Of a stretch of DNA of 64,000 nucleotides, positions 45,480 to 54,819 are shown piece by piece. The notes beneath the pieces were generated by a model. The model was given only the letters and a program-made list of their open reading frames with translations. It was not told the DNA's origin and searched no databases. Numbering within the stretch: position 1 is the first letter of the stretch; each line of letters starts with the position of its first letter. A program made the position numbers and the translations under genes. The stretch is from Cylindrospermum stagnale PCC 7417 (GTDB lineage: Bacteria > Cyanobacteriota > Cyanobacteriia > Cyanobacteriales > Nostocaceae): the NCBI RefSeq assembly GCF_000317535.1, contig NC_019757.1, positions 1,897,001-1,961,000 on the forward strand, written 5' to 3'.

Positions 45480-46508
45480 ATGACTAACACCACCTATCAG
45501 CTAGACGATTTTGCTTTAACCTTGCCAATTACCCAAAAAGCTATTAAAACTGCCCAGGAGTTTGCAAGCCAACAGCCTACTTCTGAAAAAGCAGAGCAAG
45601 TTAGGCTGAATACACTGGCTGTGTGGGTGGTGAATGACTATATGCAAATGATGGCAATTCCCACTGATCTTGAAGCCAGTGACAGTTGGAACCATATTTT
45701 GCGCTGCTGTACAAATGTGGCTGACTTGGAGTTACCCTCAGTTGGACGCCTGGAATGTCGTCCTCTGCTTCCAAATCAGCAGATATGTTCCATTCCCCCA
45801 GAGACATGGGAAGAGCGGGTGGGTTATGTAGTAGTAAAAATTGACGAATCGCGCCAAGAGGTAAGACTAATGGGTTTTGTTCCTCATGTTGCTACTGAAG
45901 AACTACCTTTAAGTCAACTGCAACCCCTCGAAGCCTTAATCGAACACTTGGGACAACTGAGTTTTGTCTCTCATGTTGCCACTGAAAAATCGCCTTTAAA
46001 TCAACAGCAATTCTCCGCTGCCTCAATCAAGCAACCCAGACAAATGAAGCAATTGGTGAATCTAAGTCAGTGGTTTGCCGGTATATTTGACGCAGGCTGG
46101 CAAAGTATTGAATCCTTATTAAACACACCAGAACTCACCCCAGCTAATGCCTTTCGCCGGTTAGAAATTGTTGAAAAAAATGTCCCACAACAACCAGACA
46201 TGGCAAAATTGATTGATCTGGGTCTTAAAGGCTACAACCAACCTGTTATCTTAAAAGTCGAAATCTGCCCCGAAGCTAACCAACAAACTGGTATTTTCCT
46301 CAAGTTATGGCCCACAGGTAATCAAATACACCTGCCACAAGGATTAAAGTTGACCGTTCTAGATGGGTCAGGATCAGTGCTTCTGGCCGCTCAAGCCAGA
46401 AAATCCGATAACTACCTACAGTTGAAGTTAAGCGGTGAACCTAAAGAACAGTTTAGTGTTATGGTAGCCTTAAATGATACTAGTGTCATGGAAGAATTCA
46501 TCATTTAA
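45480..46508 (+). CDS. DUF1822 family protein
   Basis: A 342-residue soluble protein without signal peptide. The N-terminal part (TYQLDDFALTLPITQKAI; WVVNDYMQM) and the C-terminal Ig-like segment (VILKVEICPEANQQTGIFLK) match the cyanobacterial DUF1822 family. The middle has a partial tandem duplication (FVPHVATEELPLSQLQ and FVSHVATEKSPLNQQQ). It lies between the two CHAT genes, the position where a protease substrate or sigma-control protein would be expected. No function is established to my knowledge. Confidence 0.82.
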   Translation: MTNTTYQLDDFALTLPITQKAIKTAQEFASQQPTSEKAEQVRLNTLAVWVVNDYMQMMAIPTDLEASDSWNHILRCCTNVADLELPSVGRLECRPLLPNQQICSIPPETWEERVGYVVVKIDESRQEVRLMGFVPHVATEELPLSQLQPLEALIEHLGQLSFVSHVATEKSPLNQQQFSAASIKQPRQMKQLVNLSQWFAGIFDAGWQSIESLLNTPELTPANAFRRLEIVEKNVPQQPDMAKLIDLGLKGYNQPVILKVEICPEANQQTGIFLKLWPTGNQIHLPQGLKLTVLDGSGSVLLAAQARKSDNYLQLKLSGEPKEQFSVMVALNDTSVMEEFII

Positions 46509-46585
46509 AGCCAGCAGATTTCCATAGCTCTGTGAGTAATTGGTAATTACCAGTCCTAGAAAGTTGAAGACGCAATAACTGAGTC

Positions 46586-48895
46586 ATGGGTAAGTTAGTG
46601 GTGTTGAAATTCGGAGAGGGTAGTTTTGACCAGGGGTTTGCAGTTACTCTCCAGATTGGCGAAGAACGCGAGCGCCCCTCAACAGAAATATCGGGGAAGC
46701 TACCTCCATCACCGGAAATGCCATTGCACTATAGCCATTGGCAGTCTAGTTATCGACAGTTGGGTAACCGTTATCGCCTACATGCTGACAATGACCAGGT
46801 AACGAATGTGTCCATGACACAAGAGTGTGAGAATAGTGCTTGTATTTTACGGGCACACATCAACCACTGGCTCCAAGCAACGGAGTTTCGTTCCCTACGG
46901 GAGAAATGGCTGGAAAGATTATCGCCCTCAGAAGAATTACGGGTGATAGTACAAACAGAAAATAGCCAATTGCAACGATTACCTTGGCATCTTTGGGACT
47001 TGCTGGAACGCTACCCGAAAGCTGAACTTGCTTTGTCTTCGCCGACCTACGATCACATTCAGAAGCCACACACTCCCAACCCGTTGGTAAACATTCTGGC
47101 AATTTTGGGCAATAGTCAGGGGATTGACACCGACGCTGACCAAGCTTTACTACACCAATGTAATCACGCAAAAGTCAAGTTTGTGGTAGAACCACAGCGC
47201 CAAGAATTGACAGACCATCTCTGGGGAAACAACTGGGATATTCTGTTCTTCGCCGGACATAGTTCCAGTCAAGAAAATGGCGAATTTGGGCGGATCTACC
47301 TGAATAAAACCGATAGCCTGACAATCAGCGAGTTAAAGTATGCACTCAGAAAAGCCATTGAACGTGGCTTGCAGCTAGCAATTTTCAATTCTTGTGATGG
47401 GTTGGGGTTGGCGCGAGAACTAGCTGATTTGCAAATTCCTCAGATCATCGTCATGCGTGAACCCGTGCCAGATAAAGTGGCCCAGGAGTTCTTAAAGTAT
47501 TTTCTCCAAGGTTTTGCTAGCGGTGAAACTTTATATCAAGCAGTGCGGCAAGCGCGGGAAAGGTTGCAAGGGCTGGAAGATAGATTTCCTTGTGCAACTT
47601 GGCTCCCAGTGATTTGCCAAAATCCGGCGCAGATACCACCCACTTGGGACGAGTTAAGGGACAAAAACGACGAAAAATTAATTCCTCCACCCCCACCCCC
47701 CGGGCACCCCTTGAAGGTGGCGTTGCTATCGAATCTGTTGATCACTGCCTTAGTCTGTGGGGTGAGGATTTTGGGACTGCTACAAAGTGGAGAGCTAAAA
47801 GCCCTAGATCAGATGATGCGATCGCGCCCTGATGAGGGCGTTGATCCGCGCCTGTTAGTAGTGACAATTGACGATCAAGACCTGGCAAATCAACGGCAAA
47901 ATGGCGAGTATTTAAAAGGAACTTCCCTCTCCGATAAATCTCTCAACAAACTGCTGGCAAGATTTGAGGAGTACAAACCCAGGGCCATTGGCTTGGATAT
48001 CTACCGTGATTTTTCCGCTGAACAGCCAGAATTAAGCTCTCGTCTCCAGCAGACTGGAAACTTGATTGGGGTGTGTAAGGGGAGCGATACCACAGCCAAA
48101 ACCAAAGGCATTAAGCCACCGCCAGAAATCCCCAAGGAAAATTTGGGATTCAGCGACTTCATTCATGATGATGATGGGGTTGTGCGTCGGCATCTGATGT
48201 TCATGAACCAAGAGGCTGCCTCCTTGTGTTCTGCCCCCTATGCTCTGAGTACACAATTGGCATTCCGTTATCTATCGGCATTAGGAATTAAAGCTAGCTT
48301 CACTACACAAGGTGATTTACAACTGGGCGATACGGTTTTTTCCTCTCTTAAGTCTCGCTCTAGCGGTTATCAAATCGAGGCCAAGGGACAAATCTTACTT
48401 AACTATCGTTCCTCAAAGCAGATAGCTGAACAGGTGACGCTAACGCAATTTTTAGCTGGTCAAGTGAACCCGAGTGCGATCAAAGACCGGATTGTTTTGA
48501 TTGGCGTGACGGCAAAAGGAGATTCTCCAGATACCTGGTCTACGCCCTACGGAACTTTCTTAGACCAACAAATGCCAGGAGTACTGGTGCAAGCGCAAAT
48601 GGTCAGCCAAATCCTCAGTGCTGTCCTGGATAAGCGTCCCTTACTGCGAGTTTGGCCACTCTGGGTTGAGATGGTTTGGATATGGAGCTGGTCTGTGGGG
48701 GGGGTACTGCTTGTTTGGCGGTGGCGATCGTTTACTCAAGTGGCATTGGTAGTTGGTATCACCTCTGGCGTTCTGTACATACTTTGCTTTAGTTTATTAA
48801 TCTGGGGGACTTGGGTGCCATTTGTGCCATCAGCTTTGTCGTTGGTCGGGACAGTGGGCTTGATATCAACTCAAAATTCAAAATTCAAAAGCTGA
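46586..48895 (+). CDS. CHAT-CHASE2 membrane protein
   Basis: A 769-residue protein. Residues about 130-350 form a CHAT domain with His225 (FAGHSS) and Cys270 (FNSCDG), the likely protease dyad. A membrane helix (VALLSNLLITALVCGVRILG, about 375-395) leads into an extracytoplasmic CHASE2 sensor domain (LLVVTIDDQDL; RAIGLDIYRDF), and three helices close the C-terminus (from about 690). The CHAT part should therefore be cytoplasmic and controlled by an outside signal. No kinase or cyclase output domain is present, which makes a protease the only visible output. Confidence 0.88.
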   Translation: MGKLVVLKFGEGSFDQGFAVTLQIGEERERPSTEISGKLPPSPEMPLHYSHWQSSYRQLGNRYRLHADNDQVTNVSMTQECENSACILRAHINHWLQATEFRSLREKWLERLSPSEELRVIVQTENSQLQRLPWHLWDLLERYPKAELALSSPTYDHIQKPHTPNPLVNILAILGNSQGIDTDADQALLHQCNHAKVKFVVEPQRQELTDHLWGNNWDILFFAGHSSSQENGEFGRIYLNKTDSLTISELKYALRKAIERGLQLAIFNSCDGLGLARELADLQIPQIIVMREPVPDKVAQEFLKYFLQGFASGETLYQAVRQARERLQGLEDRFPCATWLPVICQNPAQIPPTWDELRDKNDEKLIPPPPPPGHPLKVALLSNLLITALVCGVRILGLLQSGELKALDQMMRSRPDEGVDPRLLVVTIDDQDLANQRQNGEYLKGTSLSDKSLNKLLARFEEYKPRAIGLDIYRDFSAEQPELSSRLQQTGNLIGVCKGSDTTAKTKGIKPPPEIPKENLGFSDFIHDDDGVVRRHLMFMNQEAASLCSAPYALSTQLAFRYLSALGIKASFTTQGDLQLGDTVFSSLKSRSSGYQIEAKGQILLNYRSSKQIAEQVTLTQFLAGQVNPSAIKDRIVLIGVTAKGDSPDTWSTPYGTFLDQQMPGVLVQAQMVSQILSAVLDKRPLLRVWPLWVEMVWIWSWSVGGVLLVWRWRSFTQVALVVGITSGVLYILCFSLLIWGTWVPFVPSALSLVGTVGLISTQNSKFKS

Positions 48896-49010
48896 AATAC
48901 CTAGGGCTGGTTCAAAACTTGATGTTTTAAGTGCTGATTTTCAAGTCTCCCTGTCGTGTTTCTGGTTATTGCTGAATCCAAAAGATTTTTTTACGGAAGG
49001 GAAAATTTTT

Positions 49011-49847
49011 ATGAAGCCAAGTTCACAACCAATAAAACTGTTTTTAGCACTAACCCTGAGCGGCACCAGCTTCCTGGGTAGCCTGACCGCAGTTTTAGCG
49101 AAACCAGCCCCACTAAAGTCTGGTCGCCTACTTAGCGATCGCACTAATAGCAAAACGGTTACCGCTCAAATCGCCAGCTTTAATTTACCCGCACCTCCGC
49201 CAGGTCCTTCTCCTGGTGGGCGTTCCCGTGGAGGAGCCAAGCGTGGTGAGTGTCCAAAAGTCAATACTGAACTCACTGCATTAGTGCCATTTACCAAGAA
49301 AGGCAAGGAACCCGATTACGTGACCGATGTTTGGGGATTAACGACTGAAGAAAACCCAACCTGGTTATTCTATGTGCCATATACCAAGGCTTCTGCCTAT
49401 ACAGCTGAATTTGTCTTGCAAGATGAGCAAGATAACTCTATCTACCAAATAGTGCCTCTTTCCCTACCAGATCAGCCAGGAATCATCCGCGTTTCTCTGC
49501 CTGCCAATACTTCCCGGTTAGAAGTGGGCAAACGATACCGTTGGTTTTTAACCGTCAACTGTAACCAAAACAAGGAATCACTACCAGTTTATGTTTATGT
49601 TGCAGGTGTAATTCAACGAGTCAACCTCAGTCAGGAAGTTGCCCAAAAGCTAAAAACAGCAACACCGCAACAACAAGTTGCCATATACGCCCAAAATGGC
49701 GTCTGGCATGAAGCACTAACGAAACTAGCAGAACTGCGCCAGCAATATCCCCAAGATCTAGCACTTCAGGCAGAGTGGCAAAATTTGTTGGCGAGCTTCC
49801 AATTTGATGATGTTGCAGCAGAACCTATTGTCTCAGCAAAGCCTTAG
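49011..49847 (+). CDS. DUF928 family exported protein
   Basis: 278 residues from ATG 49011, which has GGAAGGG upstream; a TTG 14 codons earlier is rejected. Signal peptide FLALTLSGTSFLGSLTAV with cleavage near VLA, then the DUF928 start FNLPAPPPGPSPGGRSRGG and the family core (ELTALVP; WLFYVPY; YRWFLTVNC). DUF928 proteins are cyanobacterial and of unknown function. Its place after the CHAT-CHASE2 gene, and a second DUF928 next to the other CHASE2 gene at the right edge, suggest that it supplies or tunes the extracytoplasmic signal. Confidence 0.85.
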   Translation: MKPSSQPIKLFLALTLSGTSFLGSLTAVLAKPAPLKSGRLLSDRTNSKTVTAQIASFNLPAPPPGPSPGGRSRGGAKRGECPKVNTELTALVPFTKKGKEPDYVTDVWGLTTEENPTWLFYVPYTKASAYTAEFVLQDEQDNSIYQIVPLSLPDQPGIIRVSLPANTSRLEVGKRYRWFLTVNCNQNKESLPVYVYVAGVIQRVNLSQEVAQKLKTATPQQQVAIYAQNGVWHEALTKLAELRQQYPQDLALQAEWQNLLASFQFDDVAAEPIVSAKP

Positions 49848-50425
49848 AGAATTTGTTGACTCTCTTGTTTCTGCCTCGGATACTGGGGACGGCAGGGGTT
49901 TCCCCAACAAACCTGCCCAGAGGGCATGTGCGTAAAAACATTACTACGAGCGCCAATTACAGCATTAGCCCCGATTTGCACTCCTGAACCCAAGAAGCAA
50001 TATGCTGCCACCCATGCCCCATTGCCAATAGTGATCCCCGCTGTTTTCAAACCGAAAGCAGGGTCTTGGATATCATGGCTCCCAGTACAGAGATAACTTT
50101 TTTGAGAAATGACGCAGTGTGTACCGATGTGAATTTCATCAAGGCTGTATAAAACTACGTCATCTCCAATCCAACTGTAGTCGCCAATGGTGATTTTCCA
50201 AGGGTAAGTAAAGCGGGCTGTGGGTCGAATCAATACGCCCTTGCCAACGTGAGCACCAAATAGCCGCAGGATGGCACAACGCAAAATATTTAGTGGTTGG
50301 GGAGTCAAGGGAAAGGCGATCGCCTGCACCAGCCACCATATTAAAATATACCAACCTGGACGCCCCCGATCAAACCAAGATTGGTCATACTTGCGTAAAT
50401 CTACAAAAGGTTCATCATTAGTCAT
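49844..50425 (-). CDS. Hexapeptide-repeat acetyltransferase (WcaF/HpsU-like)
   Basis: A 193-residue left-handed beta-helix acyltransferase: repeated hexapeptides (IGDYSWIGDDVVLYS; IGNGAWVAAYCFLGSGVQIG) and catalytic His in CTGSHD. It resembles WcaF-type colanic acid acetyltransferases and the hormogonium polysaccharide protein HpsU of Nostoc. It should acetylate a sugar in an extracellular polysaccharide. The start codon lies within a CATTAGT heptamer array. It is convergent with the DUF928 gene, with a 4-base overlap, and is followed upstream by two glycosyltransferases on the same strand. Confidence 0.82.
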   Translation of the reverse strand: MTNDEPFVDLRKYDQSWFDRGRPGWYILIWWLVQAIAFPLTPQPLNILRCAILRLFGAHVGKGVLIRPTARFTYPWKITIGDYSWIGDDVVLYSLDEIHIGTHCVISQKSYLCTGSHDIQDPAFGLKTAGITIGNGAWVAAYCFLGSGVQIGANAVIGARSNVFTHMPSGQVCWGNPCRPQYPRQKQESQQIL

Positions 50426-50499
50426 TAGTCATTAGTCATTAGTCATTAGTCATTAGTCATTAGTCATTAGTCATTAGTCATTGGTCATTGGTCATTAAT
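50416..50499. repeat. Heptamer tandem repeat CATTAGT
   Basis: Nine perfect CATTAGT units (50416-50478), two CATTGGT units and one CATTAAT. On the minus strand each unit reads ATGACTA, so it offers an ATG every seven bases; one of these (50423-50425) is the start codon of the acetyltransferase. Confidence 0.95.
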
Positions 50500-50515
50500 C
50501 ATGGTTCAACTTTTT

Positions 50516-51457
50516 CTAAGTTGCTGTTTGCTCAATTTCTTGAGTTAAGGATGGCGTAGCAGATTTAGGAGTGATTGCAGTATTTAGCTGACCACCACAG
50601 TTGCGTAATTCGTAAAGTTTCACCCCAATTTGATATTCATATTGACTCAGTAGGCGTCCATAAACATATCCAGCTTTGCCATCCAAAAAACCGCGCTGAA
50701 TAATGTAGAACAAAATAAACCGCAATAATGGTTTAAATGGTAAGCGTACCCATATTTTTTTCAGAAAGCGCTTACGTTGCACCGCATCACCAAATAAATT
50801 AGCGCCAATAGTGCCGCTTCCATCCTTACCTGTAAGCAAATTAAGATAAACACGGGCTTCCCAGTTAGAATAGCGGTTATGTCTTTCTAACCAGTGATAC
50901 AGGTTGCGGAAGTCTTCGTGGAGCATATCATTTTTGAGATAGCCAACTTTTCCCTGTAAGATAACGTGTTCGTGAACTTCGTTGTCACCAGTGTTGGGAA
51001 TATCTTCAGTATTGAGGTTTTCGTAGCGGCCTTTTTGATGTTTAAATAAACGTAAATTCCAATCGGGATATTTTCCCCCGTGGCGAATCCATTTTCCTAA
51101 GAAAAATACACGGCGGTTGAGGTAGTAACCTGCATATTCGTCATTGCGAATTACTTGATCAATTTCTTCCCAAAGTTCAGGGGGGATGCGCTCATCACAA
51201 TCTACAATCAGTACCCATTCGTTGCGAAAAGGAAGGTTATCTAGTGACCAATTTTTCTTTTTCGGCCATTGTCCATTAAAATCGAATTGCACGACGTTTG
51301 CACCATAACTCTCAGCAATTTCGACGCTCTTGTCACTACTTTGAGAATCTACCAGAAATATTTCATCTGCATTCTGAAGACTGGTGAGGCAGGCAGGCAA
51401 GTTTGCTTCTTCGTTTTTTCCGGGAATGATTACGGTGACTGGGATTTTTGATGACAT
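50516..51457 (-). CDS. Family 2 glycosyltransferase
   Basis: A 313-residue GT-A fold enzyme: VTVIIPGKNEEANLPACL, then FLVDSQSSDKSVEIAESYGA and the metal-binding DCDERIPPELW. The YYLNRRVFFLGKWIRHGG segment is typical of LgtF/WaaE-like transferases that add sugars to lipid-linked or surface glycans. It belongs to the same minus-strand group as the acetyltransferase and the next glycosyltransferase (15 bases apart), probably a polysaccharide cluster. Confidence 0.85.
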   Translation of the reverse strand: MSSKIPVTVIIPGKNEEANLPACLTSLQNADEIFLVDSQSSDKSVEIAESYGANVVQFDFNGQWPKKKNWSLDNLPFRNEWVLIVDCDERIPPELWEEIDQVIRNDEYAGYYLNRRVFFLGKWIRHGGKYPDWNLRLFKHQKGRYENLNTEDIPNTGDNEVHEHVILQGKVGYLKNDMLHEDFRNLYHWLERHNRYSNWEARVYLNLLTGKDGSGTIGANLFGDAVQRKRFLKKIWVRLPFKPLLRFILFYIIQRGFLDGKAGYVYGRLLSQYEYQIGVKLYELRNCGGQLNTAITPKSATPSLTQEIEQTAT

Positions 51458-51472
51458 ATAAGTTATTATTTC

Positions 51473-52405
51473 TTATTTCTTATTTGCTGTAGATAACAGA
51501 CCTTGAATAGCAGCGTTTAAGTAACCAATCTGACCATAGGCATAAACCAGTTTATCAAAGCGTTCTGCTGGATCAGAAAAATATTGCAATGCTTTATATA
51601 ATCCACGCAAAAACCTTTCGCCACCCCGTGGCAATTGAGAAATACCAGCTTTGCCCGCGAGTTGTTCCCGATAGCACTCACTAATACCCTGCCACCAGCC
51701 TCGGTTTAAAAACCAGGAGCGGTTGAGACGCTCTGGGGCGACATTGTGAGCAACTATGGCTTCTGGAAGATAAGCGACCTGCCAGCCACGCTCTAAGGCA
51801 AATTCGGTCATTTGCAGTTCTTCATTAGATAATAAGTTTTTGCCCACACGTCCAAGGTGAACATCAAAACCACCAATTTCTTCCAAAAAACTGCGACGGA
51901 TGGAGTAATTCAAGCCTCTGGGGGTAGAACCAGGCTGATCAATGTAGATTATGCTATCCCCCAAGTCGTATGCCCCCAAATTTCCGGCTAATCCGGGCGA
52001 TAACCAGCGTGGTGGTTGGATTCCTTGGGGCCATAATAGAGTAACTTTGCCGCCGGCGATCGCTATTTTTGAATTATTTTGATAGGCAGAATACAAAACT
52101 TGTAGCCAGCCAGGGCTAGCTACGGCATCGTCATCCAAATAAGCAAGAATCTCACTTCTAGCAAGTCTGGCACCAGTGTTGCGGGCGACAGACAAACCGA
52201 TGATGGGTTCAAATATATACTTCAGGCGGGAATTGGCGGCTCTTTGTTCTACAACTTCACGGGTGCGATCGCTAGACCCATTATCTACCACCACAACTTC
52301 AAAGTCAGCAGCAAAATCCTGCCCTAAAAGGCTATCAATCGCCGCACCTAAATAGGTATCTCGATTATGAGTACAAATAATGGCAGAGATTTGGGTTTCT
52401 GGCAT
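51473..52405 (-). CDS. Family 2 glycosyltransferase
   Basis: 310 residues from ATG 52405 (MPETQISAIICTHNRDTYLG); a 16-codon upstream extension looks like intergenic filler and is not included. GT-A motifs are complete: VVVDNGSSDRT, YLDDDAVASPGWL and the later acidic NEELQMTEFALERGW. It builds an exported glycan with the neighbouring genes; donor and acceptor sugars are unknown. It is the first gene of the cluster 50425-52405 on the minus strand. Confidence 0.85.
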   Translation of the reverse strand: MPETQISAIICTHNRDTYLGAAIDSLLGQDFAADFEVVVVDNGSSDRTREVVEQRAANSRLKYIFEPIIGLSVARNTGARLARSEILAYLDDDAVASPGWLQVLYSAYQNNSKIAIAGGKVTLLWPQGIQPPRWLSPGLAGNLGAYDLGDSIIYIDQPGSTPRGLNYSIRRSFLEEIGGFDVHLGRVGKNLLSNEELQMTEFALERGWQVAYLPEAIVAHNVAPERLNRSWFLNRGWWQGISECYREQLAGKAGISQLPRGGERFLRGLYKALQYFSDPAERFDKLVYAYGQIGYLNAAIQGLLSTANKK

Positions 52406-52538
52406 GGGGTTGATTGTGCATTTTAAATTTTGAATTTGAGATCGAATCGCCAATCTAATAATCGCCTATTGCCTGTTAATTTAAAACAAAAATGAACAAT
52501 CCACCAACCGAGGTTTTGCGGAAATAATCTCTTAAACT

Positions 52539-53345
52539 TCACGCTTGTTGGATGTGGCTGTGTAAAACTACAAGAGTTTCAGCCAGTTGACCCAGACGAG
52601 TTTCTAGATATTGCTTGCGTCCTAGGAGTTGGCGTAATTTTTGGTAACGGGCGATCGCAATTCCAACCGTGGGAACCTGATCTGGTGGACATGGACGCGA
52701 CCAGACTTTACCCGCAGTATCCAAACCACAAAGGCGGTAGCCCTGAAGGGGTGATTGATAGGATACTGTGCTACCATTTCCGCAAATTTCTTCTACGTAG
52801 TTCATCAGGCGGTCAACTTCTGCATGACGCAGAGTTGCTGTTCCAGCCTGTTCTGGTTCTGGCGGATTCGATTCTAACCAGCCATTAACAATCGGACCTT
52901 CTAAATAAATGTCTTGAATTTGCTGGAGGATTTTTTGCAGTTCTACTTGCCAATTGGCGACTGTTTCCTGAATTTCTTGCAATAAATTCATTGCCAGAGC
53001 CGGATTGGCTCCATGACGATGGCTACTGAAGCTGGGAGTTTTAAATTTGGGTAAGCTAGGTGTTTTGCTACCGCCGTCTTGTGCAGGAAAGGTCTGCACA
53101 GATTCATGTTGGGGAAATAAATTTGTTTCTGGGGGATCGCTATTTGCGGTATCTGGGCTGAGGTCAACTGTCTTTATTTCCTCATCAGATGAAGACGGTG
53201 TATGTACTGTGGATTCGGTGGCGCTGATACTGATCCTAAAGGAGAAAGACCGCTTGGCTGAATCACCTGCTTCTGCCGATAGGGCAGTGCCACGATTCCC
53301 TAAATCATGTAGAGTAGCTTCAATGCGTTTTAAGCCTGCTTTCAT
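52539..53345 (-). CDS. Conserved cyanobacterial protein of unknown function
   Basis: A 268-residue soluble protein. The first 115 residues are low complexity and rich in Ser, Pro and Thr; the rest is helical with a coiled-coil-like stretch (LLQEIQETVANWQVELQKIL, residues about 120-145) and a C-terminal helix pair (LRQLLGRKQYLETRLGQLAE). A Cys/Pro segment (LCGLDTAGKVWSRPCPPDQ) is present. No known domain is recognised. The start ATG at 53345 is in a clean position. It is co-directional with the polysaccharide genes, but 133 bases separate them. Confidence 0.7.
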   Translation of the reverse strand: MKAGLKRIEATLHDLGNRGTALSAEAGDSAKRSFSFRISISATESTVHTPSSSDEEIKTVDLSPDTANSDPPETNLFPQHESVQTFPAQDGGSKTPSLPKFKTPSFSSHRHGANPALAMNLLQEIQETVANWQVELQKILQQIQDIYLEGPIVNGWLESNPPEPEQAGTATLRHAEVDRLMNYVEEICGNGSTVSYQSPLQGYRLCGLDTAGKVWSRPCPPDQVPTVGIAIARYQKLRQLLGRKQYLETRLGQLAETLVVLHSHIQQA

Positions 53346-53714
53346 AAAAATAACCTCAAGTTTTCTGTCCCCAGTGGCGTTGAATAATTGACAATAGAGT
53401 TGTTAAAAGGGCAAATATTGAGTGACTTTTCCTGATTCTATAGCGGGAATAATACTTTAAGGCAGACTATTATTATAAATTTTCACAGCAAGGGTGCAAA
53501 ATCTATGGGAGTCCGATTTGATTAATAAACTTACTTGTGTAGGCAGGCAAGAGGCACTCCGACAATAAGCAACAGGGTTCTAGAAGATTAAGGAGTACGT
53601 CATTTTTTTTTGAAAAAAAATATTATTCTTATACATACTATCGGAAACAGTGATGAAAACCGACACAGCAAGTTTATCTGCTGTCAAATCTGGTAGAATT
53701 ACCATTAAATTAAT
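53346..53714. other. Intergenic region before cobU
   Basis: 370 AT-rich bases between divergent genes. A T-run/A-run palindrome (about 53612-53629) is the only structure. It must carry both promoters; none is clear by eye. Confidence 0.4.
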
Positions 53715-54263
53715 ATGAGCAAAGTTATTTTGGTTACAGGTCCAGCACGCTCAGGTAAAAGTGAATGGGCAGAAACTTTAGCCATGCAGTCAGGAAAAAC
53801 AGTAGTTTACGTAGCAACAGCTAGTGATCACCCAGATGATCAAGAGTGGCAGCAACGCATTCAAAAACACCAAAAACGCCGTCCTCAAGATTGGGTGACT
53901 CTCTGGGTACCCGTGGAACTGTCTGCTACCCTGGCTGATGCCAAACCAAATACCTGCCTTTTGGTTGATTCTTTGGGAACTTGGGTGGCTAATCTTTTAG
54001 AACAAGACGACCAGAAATGGGAAAACACCCTCTCAGAGTTGCTAGAAACAGTGCAGTTGGTCGCAGCTGATATGCTATTTGTAGCCGAAGAAACAGGTTG
54101 GGGTATAGTGCCAGCTTATCCCCTTGGAAGGAAATTTCGCGATCGCCTTGGTTCTTTAGTACGCCAGTTAGGTGCAACCTGTGAAGCCGTTTATTTAGTC
54201 ACTGGCGGCCATGTTCTCAATCTCAGCCTTCTTGGTTCAACCTTACCAGTACCAAAGTCTTAA
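53715..54263 (+). CDS. cobU: Adenosylcobinamide kinase/guanylyltransferase
   Basis: A 182-residue protein with the P-loop GPARSGKS at 9-16, the conserved His52 in RIQKHQKRRP that becomes guanylylated, LLVDSLGTWVANLL and EETGWGIVP. It phosphorylates adenosylcobinamide and then transfers GMP from GTP, late steps in cobalamin synthesis. Length is typical. The next gene starts 56 bases downstream on the same strand. Confidence 0.92.
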   Translation: MSKVILVTGPARSGKSEWAETLAMQSGKTVVYVATASDHPDDQEWQQRIQKHQKRRPQDWVTLWVPVELSATLADAKPNTCLLVDSLGTWVANLLEQDDQKWENTLSELLETVQLVAADMLFVAEETGWGIVPAYPLGRKFRDRLGSLVRQLGATCEAVYLVTGGHVLNLSLLGSTLPVPKS

Positions 54264-54319
54264 TTCAAAATTTAAGATTCAACAACTAAAATTTCCCAAC
54301 TAAAATCTAAAATTAGGCT

Positions 54320-54772
54320 ATGGCAACCAAACAAGAAGTAAAAGGATATCTTGCCTACTGGTTTCAGTTAGGGAAGAAAGTTATGGCGAGCAACGGTAAA
54401 ACAAGCTTTTTGCCGCAACAAGTGCTAAAAGGCGATCGCTATAGTCAAGAGTTTGAAGAGTGCTGGCAAAGCATCCTCTCACCGCAAACTGGTGACTGTT
54501 ACCTGGAGGGCACCCATGAAACTATTGCCGAACTGCTGACACCAGCATGGGAGATGCTACCTTGCGGACGTTGTGCTATGCCAGTACCCATACGCAGCGT
54601 TGGCATGCCAGCATTGTTATGTCCTTGTAATAATCTACCCAACTGGCCTAATACCGAACTGCCCCAGCCGCGAAGCCCGGTTAGCACTCCAGAGCAACTA
54701 ACAGCGATTTGCGAGCGGCTGATCGATAATCTTCCGTTGATTAGCCCTCACCAAGCAGCTGACAAGCCTTGA
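54320..54772 (+). CDS. Conserved cyanobacterial protein of unknown function
   Basis: A 150-residue soluble protein with a central Cys cluster (LPCGRCAMP and LLCPCNNLPNWPN) that could bind a metal or form disulfides. It starts at ATG 54320 and follows cobU. I recognise the overall look from cyanobacterial genomes, but no function or named family. Confidence 0.7.
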   Translation: MATKQEVKGYLAYWFQLGKKVMASNGKTSFLPQQVLKGDRYSQEFEECWQSILSPQTGDCYLEGTHETIAELLTPAWEMLPCGRCAMPVPIRSVGMPALLCPCNNLPNWPNTELPQPRSPVSTPEQLTAICERLIDNLPLISPHQAADKP

Positions 54773-54790
54773 GAGACGGACTACATTACT

Positions 54791-54819
54791 CCTGTGGTTT
54801 CCCTACAAACAATCACAGG
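54791..54819 (+). terminator. Weak hairpin after the cobU-linked gene
   Basis: CCTGTGGTT (54791-54799) pairs with AATCACAGG (54811-54819), with one G-U pair. No U-tract. The rest of the gap to 55397 is AT-rich upstream sequence of the first peptide gene and holds no gene I can see. Confidence 0.35.

Noticed and set aside
50416-50499. CRISPR-like regular repeats
   Set aside because: Period is seven bases with no spacers, so these are heptamer tandem repeats. The same holds for 34660-34708.
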